Shown piece after piece: positions 27,583 to 36,478 of a stretch of DNA of 64,000 nt. Positions within the stretch are counted from its first letter, which is position 1. Every line of letters begins with the position of its first letter. The stretch spans positions 310,001 through 374,000 of the forward strand of contig JAKSIJ010000001.1 in assembly GCA_024398875.1 (NCBI GenBank), written 5' to 3'. The position numbers were made by a program, and so were the translations under genes. This stretch comes from Fibrobacter sp. (lineage in GTDB: Bacteria > Fibrobacterota > Fibrobacteria > Fibrobacterales > Fibrobacteraceae). Under the pieces are notes generated by a model. The model was not told where the DNA came from. It ran no database searches and was given only the letters and a program-made list of their open reading frames with translations.

Positions 27583-28269
27583 ATGGATATCATCAAGAAT
27601 TCATTTTTAGCTAAAACCGCCAAAACATATAAAGATGTCAAGATTGTGGACTCCACTATTGGAGAGTATTCCACCATAGGCGACAATTCAAACCTTCTAA
27701 AGACAGTATTAGGAGACCATGTCGCCATCAACAGGAACTGCACCCTCGACCATTGCAACATGGATTTTGGAAGTTACATCAATCAAAATACCACTTTAAA
27801 AAATGTTGATATCGGAAAGTTTTGTTGTATTTCTTGGAACGTGTGTTTGTACGGGGGGTCTTCCCATAACTATTCCTCACCTTCCATGTACACTGCTTAC
27901 CACTGGAAACAGATTTTTGGATCTTCTATATCTGATTCGACCAAAGAAAAATCGCGGGCCACTATTGGAAATGATGTTTGGATTGGCAATGGCGCCATCG
28001 TAATCAATGGCGTTACGATTGGAGATGGAGCTATTATTGGAGCAGGCGCGGTCGTTACAAAAGACGTTCCTCCCTATAGCGTTGTCGCGGGCGTCCCTGC
28101 CAAAATCATCAAAAAGCGGTTTGATGACACCATCATCCAGCGCTTACGGAAAATTCAGTGGTGGAATTGGCCTAAGGAAACTATTTCTAAAAATGAAGCC
28201 CTCTTAAGAGTTACTCCCGTTACTGAGGATTCTTTATCCCTATTGGAAAGGATTGCTGCTGAACGATGA
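27583..28269 (+). CDS. Hexapeptide-repeat acyltransferase (LbetaH)
   Basis: 228 residues with left-handed beta-helix hexapeptide repeats throughout: [22 protein letters not shown] early, and [19 protein letters not shown] and [20 protein letters not shown] later, the latter typical of CatB/xenobiotic-type and sugar O- or N-acetyltransferases. The catalytic His is probably in [11 protein letters not shown]. It would add an acetyl or similar group to the sugar or to its acyl side chain. The stop overlaps the PrpD-like gene (ATGA). Confidence 0.88.
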   Translation: MDIIKNSFLAKTAKTYKDVKIVDSTIGEYSTIGDNSNLLKTVLGDHVAINRNCTLDHCNMDFGSYINQNTTLKNVDIGKFCCISWNVCLYGGSSHNYSSPSMYTAYHWKQIFGSSISDSTKEKSRATIGNDVWIGNGAIVINGVTIGDGAIIGAGAVVTKDVPPYSVVAGVPAKIIKKRFDDTIIQRLRKIQWWNWPKETISKNEALLRVTPVTEDSLSLLERIAAER

Positions 28270-29624
28270 CTGATTTATTTCTAAAAAATATTCTATCCAT
28301 TAATCCCTCTAAGATACCCAGCGGCGTCTACCTCGAGGCTCGCATCTGTTTTCTTGATTACCTAGCATGTTCCTGCGCAGGAGCATTCTATTTTGCCGCT
28401 AAAGAAAGAGATTTCATAAAAAGTAGCGGCAGCGGCGGAAATGACCATTTTTCGACCCTTTTGAGCCTGAACTGTAGATCCAATCCTCAAATCGCCGCCC
28501 TCATAAATGGTTTAAATTCTCATGTTTTAGAACTTGATGACGGGCATCGCCAAGGAGCCATCCATGTAGGTGGAGCAATTTTTTCTGCATTACTAGCCAT
28601 TGCAGAAAAAGAAAAAATTAACGAAAGAGATTTTCTATATGCAGCAATCATTGGTTATGAGGTTTCAATCCGTCTAGCCTGCGCAATGCAACCCGGGAAC
28701 AAATTGCGTGGTTATCATGCGACAGGCACTTGCGGAACATTGGGAGCAACTGTAGCCATAGCTATTGCCATGCACTTTGATTTTGATCAAATGAAATCCG
28801 CACTTTCCGCTGCAGTAACAAGTGCTGCTGGAATTCTTGAAATGCAGGAAGACGACTCCGACATGAAACCCTTGAATGTCGGCAGAGCAGCTATGGATGC
28901 CATCGCAGCAGCGTATCTTGGGAAAGCTCGCTTTAAGGCGCCAAAGGATGCCCTTGGTGGCAAGCGCGGATTCCTTAAAGTCATGACGGATGAAGCAAAA
29001 ACTTCATTCCTTACCGATTTTTCGTCTGGCACATTTGCAATCCAGCAAATTTATCGAAAAACTTATGCAGCATGCAGACACGCCCATCCTGCTATTGAAG
29101 CCGCGCTAACGCTGCGAAACAATGTCATTGATAGTTTAGGATTACTGAAACCCATCAAATCTATTGAAGTAGAAACATACAAGCTCGCTATTGGCGGACA
29201 TGATCATAAAGATATTTCAAGCGTAAGCTCCGCAAAAATGAGCATTCCCTTCAGTGTCGCTTTGGCACTATATAAAGGAAATGCCGGGATGGGGGCGTTT
29301 ACGGAAGAGAATATCAATACACCTCAAATTCTCAAGCTTACCCAAAAAATTTTTATCAGCGAAAACAAAAAACTTTCAGATCTCTCTCCTCAAAAAAGAG
29401 CGGCAATCCTACATATTACATTAGAAGACGGAACCGTCTTCTCACAGCAGGTCGATTACCCCAAGGGGGAACCTGAAAATCCGTTAAGCAAAGAGGAATT
29501 CAAACAAAAATTCATTGAACTTATGAGGATTTCGGGCATAAGTAAAGAAAAATGCGAAAAAATTCTTCTAAGTGCATATAACAACAATTTTTCCATCTCC
29601 GAAATTTTAAGCCTTCTGAGTTAA
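28266..29624 (+). CDS. MmgE/PrpD family protein
   Basis: 452 residues, normal length for the family. PrpD is 2-methylcitrate dehydratase; other members are cis-aconitate decarboxylase (CAD, itaconate producer) and uncharacterised enzymes. Seen: [17 protein letters not shown] near the start, [20 protein letters not shown] followed by [19 protein letters not shown] (the LDDGH...H region near the active site), [38 protein letters not shown], and a C-terminal lid domain with [17 protein letters not shown]. The family dehydrates or decarboxylates tricarboxylic acids, so this fits a 2-methylcitrate-, aconitate- or citramalate-like intermediate. It sits inside a sugar operon rather than a prp locus. 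Confidence 0.88.
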   Translation: MTDLFLKNILSINPSKIPSGVYLEARICFLDYLACSCAGAFYFAAKERDFIKSSGSGGNDHFSTLLSLNCRSNPQIAALINGLNSHVLELDDGHRQGAIHVGGAIFSALLAIAEKEKINERDFLYAAIIGYEVSIRLACAMQPGNKLRGYHATGTCGTLGATVAIAIAMHFDFDQMKSALSAAVTSAAGILEMQEDDSDMKPLNVGRAAMDAIAAAYLGKARFKAPKDALGGKRGFLKVMTDEAKTSFLTDFSSGTFAIQQIYRKTYAACRHAHPAIEAALTLRNNVIDSLGLLKPIKSIEVETYKLAIGGHDHKDISSVSSAKMSIPFSVALALYKGNAGMGAFTEENINTPQILKLTQKIFISENKKLSDLSPQKRAAILHITLEDGTVFSQQVDYPKGEPENPLSKEEFKQKFIELMRISGISKEKCEKILLSAYNNNFSISEILSLLS

Positions 29625-29628
29625 AAGT

Positions 29629-30138
29629 ATGATCCACCTTACCACCCCCATCAGCGAAGAAGATATTGCCAAATTACAGGTCGGCGATGTAGTTTCTATT
29701 TCTGGCGATATTTTTTGTGGCAGAGACGCCGTACTTCCAAAAGTATGCAAATTGATTGAGGAAAAACGGCTTTCTGAAAAAGGAATCAACCTCCAAGGTT
29801 CCGTCATGTTCCATACGGCAGTGAGCCCCGCAGGAATCGGCCCGACATCCAGCAATAAGGTGGAAATTGAAGGAAGCTTTGAAGCCCTCTCTAAAGCAGG
29901 ATTGAAGATTCACCTAGGAAAGGGAGCCATCTCTCAGAATACCATAAACGCCATCAGCAAACTCAACGCCGTCTATGCGATCATTCCCCCAGTAACAGCA
30001 CTTTTGGGCAGCAAGACCTCGGATATTGAAATCGCCGCTTACCCAGAACTAGGAATGGAAGCTCTTCATAAAGTGCATGTTTCCGAATACCAAGCAATCA
30101 TCGCTGCAGCTCAAGGTAGAAGCATCTATGACAAATAA
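29629..30138 (+). CDS. Class I fumarase/tartrate-dehydratase-like beta subunit
   Basis: 169 residues, the size of the separate beta subunit (TtdB/FumB-C-terminal domain) in two-subunit Fe-S hydro-lyases. It starts LTTPISEEDIAKLQVGDVVS, the usual opening of this domain, and keeps the SGDIFCGRDAVLPK loop, with FCG in place of the more common YTA. The remainder, NLQGSVMFHTAVSPAG through LGKGAISQNTINAISKL, is also family-like. It provides part of the substrate site and pairs with the following gene, whose start overlaps it by 11 bases. The order beta-alpha is the reverse of E. coli ttdA-ttdB. Confidence 0.88.
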   Translation: MIHLTTPISEEDIAKLQVGDVVSISGDIFCGRDAVLPKVCKLIEEKRLSEKGINLQGSVMFHTAVSPAGIGPTSSNKVEIEGSFEALSKAGLKIHLGKGAISQNTINAISKLNAVYAIIPPVTALLGSKTSDIEIAAYPELGMEALHKVHVSEYQAIIAAAQGRSIYDK

Positions 30139-30994
30139 TATCAATATGAATGAAGTCATTGAAAAGGTTGCCGCCACCTTGGTCACTGCAGGTTCCACTT
30201 TTAGGGAAGACCAGAAGGAAGCCTATCGTCGCGTTATCGCGAGCGAAAAAATGGAGAGTTCCTGCTGGGTGATGCAGCAAGTGCTGGAGAATGCAGAAGT
30301 CGCCGAGAAAAGCCGAGGACCTCTTTGTGACGACACCGGCATTCCTCATGTTTTTATTGAAGTCGGTCCAAACCGCGCTCTCACAGGCGCTTTAATGCAG
30401 AGCATCAAAGCGGGAATTCGTGAAGGCCTCCGGCGACTGCCGGGCCGCCCCATGGCTGTGATGGGTGACGACTATGCAAGAATTGACCAAAGTAGAGGAC
30501 TGGATCCAGATTCCGGAGCCCTCCTTCCCTCACCCTTCCTCGTCAAGGAAGTTGACGAAGATATTTTGCGCGTGACAATCCTGATGCTAGGGGGTGGCCC
30601 AGCAATCCGCGGCATCACACAGCGCGTTTTCCATCGCCATGATGTTTCTATAGTCATTGATGAAATCGTGAAAAGGGCTGTAGAAGGAGTAAAAAATCTA
30701 GGATGTTCCCCTTGTACACTGGCCGTCGGCATTGGTCGCAGTCAATTTGAAGCGACAAGTCTCATGATGGAAGCTATGGCCAAAGGTAATTACGACGTCC
30801 AGTCCGAATTTGAACAAGAAATCACCCAAAAGGTCAACGAAGCAAATGTAGGTCCTCTAGGACTTGGTGGCAAAACGAGTGTACTTGCAACATTTGCAAA
30901 AATTGGGCCCCAGCGGGCCAGCGGTGTACGCATTGTAGCTCTTCGCCCCTGTTGTTGCTTTGAACCTCGTCGAGCCAGTGTAGAAATCGACTAA
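30128..30994 (+). CDS. Class I fumarase/tartrate-dehydratase-like alpha subunit (4Fe-4S)
   Basis: 288 residues from the ATG at 30128. Alpha subunit of a 4Fe-4S hydro-lyase (TtdA/FumA N-terminal domain). Candidate cluster cysteines are all present: C67 in PLCDDTGIPHVF (others have CQDTG), C193/C196 in NLGCSPCTLAVGIG and the C275-C277 run in ALRPCCCFEPRRASV. The RR after the last cysteines and the GGGPAIRG and GIGRSQFEAT segments are typical. Class I enzymes can use fumarate, mesaconate or tartrate, so hydration or dehydration of a dicarboxylate is expected. The substrate here is unknown; the partner is the beta gene just before. Confidence 0.88.
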   Translation: MTNNINMNEVIEKVAATLVTAGSTFREDQKEAYRRVIASEKMESSCWVMQQVLENAEVAEKSRGPLCDDTGIPHVFIEVGPNRALTGALMQSIKAGIREGLRRLPGRPMAVMGDDYARIDQSRGLDPDSGALLPSPFLVKEVDEDILRVTILMLGGGPAIRGITQRVFHRHDVSIVIDEIVKRAVEGVKNLGCSPCTLAVGIGRSQFEATSLMMEAMAKGNYDVQSEFEQEITQKVNEANVGPLGLGGKTSVLATFAKIGPQRASGVRIVALRPCCCFEPRRASVEID

Positions 30995-31008
30995 CGAGGG
31001 ATTCACAC

Positions 31009-32163
31009 ATGAAATTAAAGCTCATTCATATTTGCAATGATGAAAAGTTCATCGATGCGGCCATTAATCAATTTGCCACCTTTGAAATGGTGGAATCGTT
31101 TTTTTTCATCATCGCAAAGAACCGAAGAGTTTCTCTCGTCAAAAACATTAATTCAAACGTCATCATTTTTGGCACAATTCAAGAAGCCGTGCAAAAGGCA
31201 AACGCATCCGACGCCCACGCTGTTGTCCTCCATAGTATTTTCTTCCGGATTTCAGACCTGTCCAAACTGAAAACGCCAATTATTCTTTGTTGTTGGGGGA
31301 AAGAAACCTATTACGACATCAACGACAACGAAAAAAAAATAATCCTTTTAAATTTATACAAACCTAAAACAAGAACCTTATTACAAACAGCAAAATCAAA
31401 TCGCCCATTAATTGAAAAAATCAAGAGTTTTATAAAAAAATTCGGAATTTATCAGTTGCGTAATCGACAGTATAAACATTTTTTCCAAAAACTCATTGCG
31501 ATATCTACAGTTCTTCCGGAAGAATTCGCTTTAATAGGCCATCCTGAAAAAATGCGATTCCCTTTGCGCTACATGAGTTTAAAGCCACAGCGGAGAACTA
31601 TACAGACTCGGAACCGAGCAGAAGGAACCACACCTCGCATTTTAGTGGGGAACAGCCTCAACGCGACGAACAACCACGCAGATATTCTTGAAAAGTTCAA
31701 CTCTCTAGGAAAAAAAATCGAGGTCGTTCTCCCCATCAGTTATGGCGGTAAAGAACCCTATAAAAAAGCCCTTAAGGAATTTGTATCTCATCTTGAAAAT
31801 ATTATTCCCATATATCTAGATTCTTTTATGGAGCGAATAGAATATCAAAAGATATTAGATTCCTGCGATGCAGCTATTTTCGGACATATTCGACAGCAAG
31901 CCGTGGGAAATATATCTTACATGATTTCTTATGGATATAAGGTTTTCTTATACAAGGAATCTGTATGCTATCAACATTTCAAAAATCTCGGCTGCACTAT
32001 TTTTACTATAGATGACGATTTAGAGAAGGAATTTGACCATCTTACCCTGGACAAAACCTCCGCTCAAAAAAATAACGATTTATGGTTTAATGATAAAGAT
32101 CCGCAAAAATATATTCAATCTATGCACATCTTCTTCGAAAACCTAGAAAAGGCAATCCGTTAA
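31009..32163 (+). CDS. WecF/GT56-like 4-amino-sugar transferase
   Basis: 384 residues. In enterobacteria, WecF transfers TDP-4-acetamido-4,6-dideoxygalactose to lipid II of the common antigen. The match here is to the second half: LVGNSLNATNNHADILEKF near residue 215, VVLPISYGGKEPYKKALKEF, and SCDAAIFGHIRQQAVGNISY near 300, all close to the pattern of GT56. The first half is much less conserved. Codon use is AT-rich. It is the last gene of the rightward operon, and its expected donor agrees with the DegT aminotransferase at the front. Confidence 0.75.
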   Translation: MKLKLIHICNDEKFIDAAINQFATFEMVESFFFIIAKNRRVSLVKNINSNVIIFGTIQEAVQKANASDAHAVVLHSIFFRISDLSKLKTPIILCCWGKETYYDINDNEKKIILLNLYKPKTRTLLQTAKSNRPLIEKIKSFIKKFGIYQLRNRQYKHFFQKLIAISTVLPEEFALIGHPEKMRFPLRYMSLKPQRRTIQTRNRAEGTTPRILVGNSLNATNNHADILEKFNSLGKKIEVVLPISYGGKEPYKKALKEFVSHLENIIPIYLDSFMERIEYQKILDSCDAAIFGHIRQQAVGNISYMISYGYKVFLYKESVCYQHFKNLGCTIFTIDDDLEKEFDHLTLDKTSAQKNNDLWFNDKDPQKYIQSMHIFFENLEKAIR

Positions 32164-32221
32164 AACCATAATAAGAGCTCTTTCTATTATCGGCTTTTCT
32201 CATATTCCAGCAGATTCATAG

Positions 32222-33088
32222 TCATTCTGTCTTCAAATTTATCTTTACCAGAACCGGGAAATGATCCGACGGAAATCTTGCTTCGCCATATTGGTCAACA
32301 TACGTATTCAAAAGGACGGCATACTTTAAAACGTCAACATTCCTCGTTGTTAAAATATGATCCAACCGTATATCAGAATCCCTATTCTTTTTAAATTTAT
32401 TAAAAGTTCCTACAGCATTTTCTTTTTTCTTTGCTGTAATAAAAGCATCTTCAATAAGACCCGATTCATTTAAGATTTTATAACCTGAACTATACTGATT
32501 AAAATTCAAATCTCCCATAACAATGACCGAAGCGCCCTTCCCTGCGATCTCCAAAATTTTACGGAGCAACATTTTGCACGATTCTCGCTCAACTTCGCCG
32601 CCTGCATAATCCATGTGCGTATTAAAAACCCAGAAGAGCTGCTGAGATTTTTTTTCTTTAAATTCGGCCCAAGTGCAAGAACGTATATATTTCCCGTTCC
32701 AACCAAGCATCGGTTTATCTTCTTTCGGGGCAAAATAAAACATTCCACTTTTCTGCAAGGCGAACTTATCTTTCTTATAAAAAATAGAATTGTGGGAACC
32801 GACTTTGCCATTTTCATGGTTAGGATATCCTATTCGAGAGAAAAAAGTCAATTCATAATTAAGTTCATCCAACTCTTTATTAAAATCCTCTTGCACACCT
32901 AAAATATCAAAATCATTGTCCTTGACGATTTTTACAATCGCCGCTCGGCGATTACTCCAAACATTTCCATTTATAGAATCTTCTCGGATATTAATTCGAA
33001 TATTCCATGTAGCCACATTTAGAGTATCCTCAGCAAATAAAGGTACCGTAAAAAAAAACAAAAACAAAAAAATCTTAACAAATTGCAT
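32222..33088 (-). CDS. Secreted endonuclease/exonuclease/phosphatase-family protein
   Basis: 288 residues with a signal peptide (hydrophobic to about residue 18, cut near LFAED). The EEP (DNase I-like) fold is visible by its catalytic residues: Asn in VATWNIRI, Glu in ILGVQEDF, His in VFNTHMDYAGG, Asp/Asn in IVMGDLNFN, and the Asp-His pair in FPSDHFPVLV. The family hydrolyses phosphodiester or phosphomonoester bonds in nucleic acids, lipids or sugars; export suggests an envelope or environmental substrate. Its start overlaps the truncated transferase gene by 14 bases. It is the last gene of the leftward polysaccharide operon. Confidence 0.85.
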   Translation of the reverse strand: MQFVKIFLFLFFFTVPLFAEDTLNVATWNIRINIREDSINGNVWSNRRAAIVKIVKDNDFDILGVQEDFNKELDELNYELTFFSRIGYPNHENGKVGSHNSIFYKKDKFALQKSGMFYFAPKEDKPMLGWNGKYIRSCTWAEFKEKKSQQLFWVFNTHMDYAGGEVERESCKMLLRKILEIAGKGASVIVMGDLNFNQYSSGYKILNESGLIEDAFITAKKKENAVGTFNKFKKNRDSDIRLDHILTTRNVDVLKYAVLLNTYVDQYGEARFPSDHFPVLVKINLKTE

Positions 33089-33497
33089 TCAACAATTCCA
33101 CCAGCTTTTGCGATTTCGACCAATCTATTTTTCTACAGAAAAAACTGCCACGCGCTCTTATTTTTTCAAAAAAACTGTCAAAAATCTGATTTGTAGAACA
33201 AAACCCATCAACACCGGAAATCAAGTGATAGTACCCAAAAATATTTTTTTCAAAAGCATGTTTTAACAAGTCTAATGTTGCCCAAACCTGATAATTACTA
33301 CCCCAATTCACAGCGTAACGGGACTCAAAGAACTCCACATTGGATAATCCCTCAAGTTCTTTAACAAAAGGATCAAGACGGGCTCTCTTGTCAATATGAA
33401 TGAAAAAATGATGGTTGGGAACAGACAACCTTTGAACAAGATTTTTTAACAATAAAGGTTGGTTGTGTGCCCAAATAAGAAAGGCATGATTTTTCAT
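33075..33497 (-). pseudogene. Truncated Core-2/I-branching glycosyltransferase (GT14-like)
   Basis: 140 residues from the ATG ending at 33497; a GTG directly before it overlaps the upstream stop. It looks like the N-terminal part of the Core-2/I-branching family (beta-1,6-N-acetylglucosaminyltransferase type): AFLIWAHNQPLLLKNLVQRL, FFIHIDKRA, AVNWGSNYQVWATLDLL and YYHLISGVDGF. Normal members are about 280 residues or longer, so the second half is missing. The frame then ends in the overlap with the EEP gene. It is probably a broken gene, though a short active form cannot be excluded. Confidence 0.75.
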
Positions 33498-33499
33498 CA

Positions 33500-34390
33500 C
33501 TATCGCTTCCCCCCAAAAGCATTCTTCACACTTGCAGCAAGCCCTCTCACGAAACCTTTCAAGCCAAGAGTAGCTATAACACGTCCAGAATAACCGATTC
33601 CTATCCTTAATGATTTTTTTAACAACAAGTAGAACCAGTATTCTATATGTTTAGGACGATATTTGCCCTTGCCATTTTTTATTAAGGTTCCCTCGCATTT
33701 TAATGCGATGTCCAACCGACACCTTAAGGCTTCTACGGAAGACGCCTTTATTAAGGAATTTTCTCTATAAGTGTAATTGTATATACTAGCTTCTATATAT
33801 TGAATATTTTGGGCAAATAGCGCTACCTGCGTACTGAACCAGGCATCATTGCTCCACCGGGTTTCCTGAAATTCTATTTGATTGACCCTCACCAAACTAC
33901 AGCGTACAAATTTCGCCCAGGGGGCATTCCGTCTAAAGCGAATGTAACCACAATCATTTTCTTTTTTCGCGATATCGAATACAGAATTCACTTTATGTTC
34001 AAAACCCGCAGGAACAAGAGTTTCTGAATCCAAATAATTAATCTTGAAAAAAACAAGATCCAATTCTGAATCCTTAAAGATGTCTAACTGTTCATTAAAT
34101 AATATCTTGTCAAAGAAATCATCACAATCCGCAAAAACCAGCCACCGACCTTTTGCCAGTTTCATGCCTACATTACGAGCATGGCCAGCACCTAATCCAC
34201 TCTTATCAAAAATAACCTGTACAGATTTCCGATGTTGCCCTGGAAACTCGTCAAAATTAACAACAGATTCATCGCTATTGTCATCCACGACAATAATCTG
34301 AACATCATCTCGTTCTGGAATGGAATCTAGGCATCGAGTTAAAAGATTCGGAAGATTCTTATGAGGAATGATGATAGAATAATTGATCAT
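33500..34390 (-). CDS. Glycosyltransferase family 2
   Basis: 296 residues. GT-A fold N-terminus: YSIIIPHKNLPNLLTRCLDS, VQIIVVDDNSDE, GAGHARNVGMKLAKGRWLVF and the metal-binding ADCDDFF (DxD-like). The C-terminal part (WSNDAWFSTQVALFAQN) includes the conserved acidic residue of the acceptor site, and a hydrophobic or basic tail ends the protein. It probably adds one sugar of the repeat unit. The Stealth gene lies just upstream with a 2-base gap. Confidence 0.9.
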   Translation of the reverse strand: MINYSIIIPHKNLPNLLTRCLDSIPERDDVQIIVVDDNSDESVVNFDEFPGQHRKSVQVIFDKSGLGAGHARNVGMKLAKGRWLVFADCDDFFDKILFNEQLDIFKDSELDLVFFKINYLDSETLVPAGFEHKVNSVFDIAKKENDCGYIRFRRNAPWAKFVRCSLVRVNQIEFQETRWSNDAWFSTQVALFAQNIQYIEASIYNYTYRENSLIKASSVEALRCRLDIALKCEGTLIKNGKGKYRPKHIEYWFYLLLKKSLRIGIGYSGRVIATLGLKGFVRGLAASVKNAFGGKR

Positions 34391-34392
34391 TG

Positions 34393-35379
34393 CTAAATCT
34401 CAAAGGATGATTTCCGAGGCAAAACCTTGTCAAACACTTTTTTCAATCGTTCTTTTAAATTTTCAAAATCCAAATTCGGGTCAGAATCATTCAAACAAAC
34501 CATAGGTGCACTCTGATTTACAATTACCCTTTCGATTTCGCCTATGGACTCGTCGGTAATTTCCATAAAGCAGCCTCTTGACTTGCATGGAGAAAAGGCA
34601 CCCTTTGCATAGCGCCAATATCTAAAAATCCAGTTCGTTATATCATCATTTTGTCTAAACTTGTGGGTTGTCGTCGTAGAAAGATTCTCATTTTCTGCAG
34701 CCCATACTTCCTCATAAAGGCTCTTGGTATGAGCGATAGGCAGGTGATCGTCATAGAAGCCCGTAAACTGCCCCCACGGAATTAAAGCGAGAGATCGGTA
34801 CGCATAGGCGCCATACTTCAAAGAAACATACTTGAAAAAATTCCTCTTGAGGCAAGACTTCTTTGAAAAATGCCTATTCACGATAGCCATATCATTGGCT
34901 CTTAAGTGGAATAAGGATTCCCCATTAGGGATAAGGGCGTTAAAGATGGCTCTGTCGCAAGGAATGCCGTTCTTGAAAAAGAATTCTGGTCCCAATTGTC
35001 TAAGAACAAACATATCGTCGTTAAAAAACACGAAATTTTCGGACAATCCGGGAATCCTATGCAGGTTCAATTCCAACGGATTACAATTGAAAACAGGAAG
35101 AACATTCTTCGGCAAAAAATCTTCATGCTTAACAATATGCAGTTTTGGATGGTTCACATTAAGGAACTTCGGCAAATGCCCCCAGGTTACGAAATGTACC
35201 TTGTTCACCCAAGGTGTAAACTGCTCAACGGCACGGAACCAATACTGCAAATTTTCCCAATCACGAAACCGAATAACAGTATCTGGAGAATAATTCGGAT
35301 CCCATTTATTTTTCTCTGCCAGCCAGATAGGATCCTTTCCATCAACCCAAAGAATGACAAAATCAATTTTTTCTTTCAT
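34393..35379 (-). CDS. Stealth-family sugar-phosphate transferase
   Basis: 328 residues. Stealth proteins are hexose-1-phosphoryltransferases that build capsular polysaccharides with phosphodiester links; the family also includes eukaryotic GlcNAc-1-phosphotransferase. CR1 is KIDFVILWVDGKDPIW at the N-terminus. CR2 is around LHRIPGLSENFVFFNDDMF, and further conserved stretches follow (HTKSLYEEVWA, RQNDDITNWIFRYW). This indicates that the polymer made here contains phosphate bridges. It lies between the EpsG-like gene and a GT2 gene on the same strand. Confidence 0.9.
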   Translation of the reverse strand: MKEKIDFVILWVDGKDPIWLAEKNKWDPNYSPDTVIRFRDWENLQYWFRAVEQFTPWVNKVHFVTWGHLPKFLNVNHPKLHIVKHEDFLPKNVLPVFNCNPLELNLHRIPGLSENFVFFNDDMFVLRQLGPEFFFKNGIPCDRAIFNALIPNGESLFHLRANDMAIVNRHFSKKSCLKRNFFKYVSLKYGAYAYRSLALIPWGQFTGFYDDHLPIAHTKSLYEEVWAAENENLSTTTTHKFRQNDDITNWIFRYWRYAKGAFSPCKSRGCFMEITDESIGEIERVIVNQSAPMVCLNDSDPNLDFENLKERLKKVFDKVLPRKSSFEI

Positions 35380-35380
35380 T

Positions 35381-36478
35381 TTACAGCCACTGGTTCAAAA
35401 TATATGATGAATATGGATATGTTTCTTGGAATCCATTGTATATAAACATATAATACCAATAGCAGAAATAATAGCCCACTCCAAGAATTCCGGTAATTTT
35501 ACACTGAAATCGATTTAAATGGGCGCAAATAAAGGGCAAAGCAAAAATTTGGGTCCACACAAAATAACTCATAATACGTTCAGCATCATTTCCAATGATT
35601 TCTTCCGCCTGGGTTGCGATAACCATCACTATCAATGAGAATGCCAAATAAATCGTTTCTTTTCTAAAAAAAATTTTTCGGAGATAAAAGAAGAGTGCAG
35701 GAATAGGCAACGCAACAAGGAACTTTGTAATAAAGAAACCATGAGCACTATCTTTAAAATAGTGTCCATAATCAGAGCTCAAACCAATCGCGGCAAACAC
35801 CCAGTCCACTGTTTTTTGGATAAGCAAAGCCATAACAATGCCCATAGCCACCGTAATCCACATCAGCTTATAAGATTGAGTCTTTCTAAAAATAATGAAA
35901 ACAGGGTATATAAGAAATGCAACCAATGCCGATATATGGAAAAAACAGGCTATTCCCACAACAAGTAAAAAAGGGATTAATTTACGTTTATAGGCAAATG
36001 TGCATGCATATAGAACAATCGCACAAGCAAGGCTCTGTCTCATCTGATTAAGTGACACGTTATAATAAGATAAATAATATACAGCAAGAGCTATCCATAT
36101 AGGCATTCTATTTCTAAAGCACATCAATGCCTTCAACACAAAAAACATCTGCACAGCCATCAACACACCTAAAAAAACATGATAGTTTCCAGTAAAACGA
36201 CTCACTATATAATTGAGCATCAGATAACCCGGTTCCATACGAATCATCCAGGAAAGGTCTATCTCTGAATACCATCTACTTTGTACAGCGTCTAGAAAGC
36301 AATCTTTCCCATACACCAAAACATCAGTGCCAATACAATCATCACGCACACCAGCAACAAATGCCACCGGCACTATTGCAAGGAGCACCATAAACCAGCG
36401 TTGCTTTACATCTTGCAGCGTTGTCGCTATATAAAAAAAGAGCGTAGAAATGGCGAATGATACTATATATATTGTCAA
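35381..36478 (-). CDS. EpsG-family polysaccharide polymerase
   Basis: 365 residues with roughly 10 hydrophobic helices. EpsG-like proteins are the Wzy-type polymerases of many capsule loci. The family pattern is an early VAGVRDDCIGTDVLVYGKDC (R..GTD..Y), followed by MEPGYLMLNYIVSRFTGNYH and YYNVSLNQMRQSLACAIVLY, all seen here. It joins repeat units on the periplasmic side after flipping by the Wzx protein at 19503. It overlaps the upstream glycosyltransferase gene by 4 bases. Confidence 0.88.
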   Translation of the reverse strand: MTIYIVSFAISTLFFYIATTLQDVKQRWFMVLLAIVPVAFVAGVRDDCIGTDVLVYGKDCFLDAVQSRWYSEIDLSWMIRMEPGYLMLNYIVSRFTGNYHVFLGVLMAVQMFFVLKALMCFRNRMPIWIALAVYYLSYYNVSLNQMRQSLACAIVLYACTFAYKRKLIPFLLVVGIACFFHISALVAFLIYPVFIIFRKTQSYKLMWITVAMGIVMALLIQKTVDWVFAAIGLSSDYGHYFKDSAHGFFITKFLVALPIPALFFYLRKIFFRKETIYLAFSLIVMVIATQAEEIIGNDAERIMSYFVWTQIFALPFICAHLNRFQCKITGILGVGYYFCYWYYMFIYNGFQETYPYSSYILNQWL

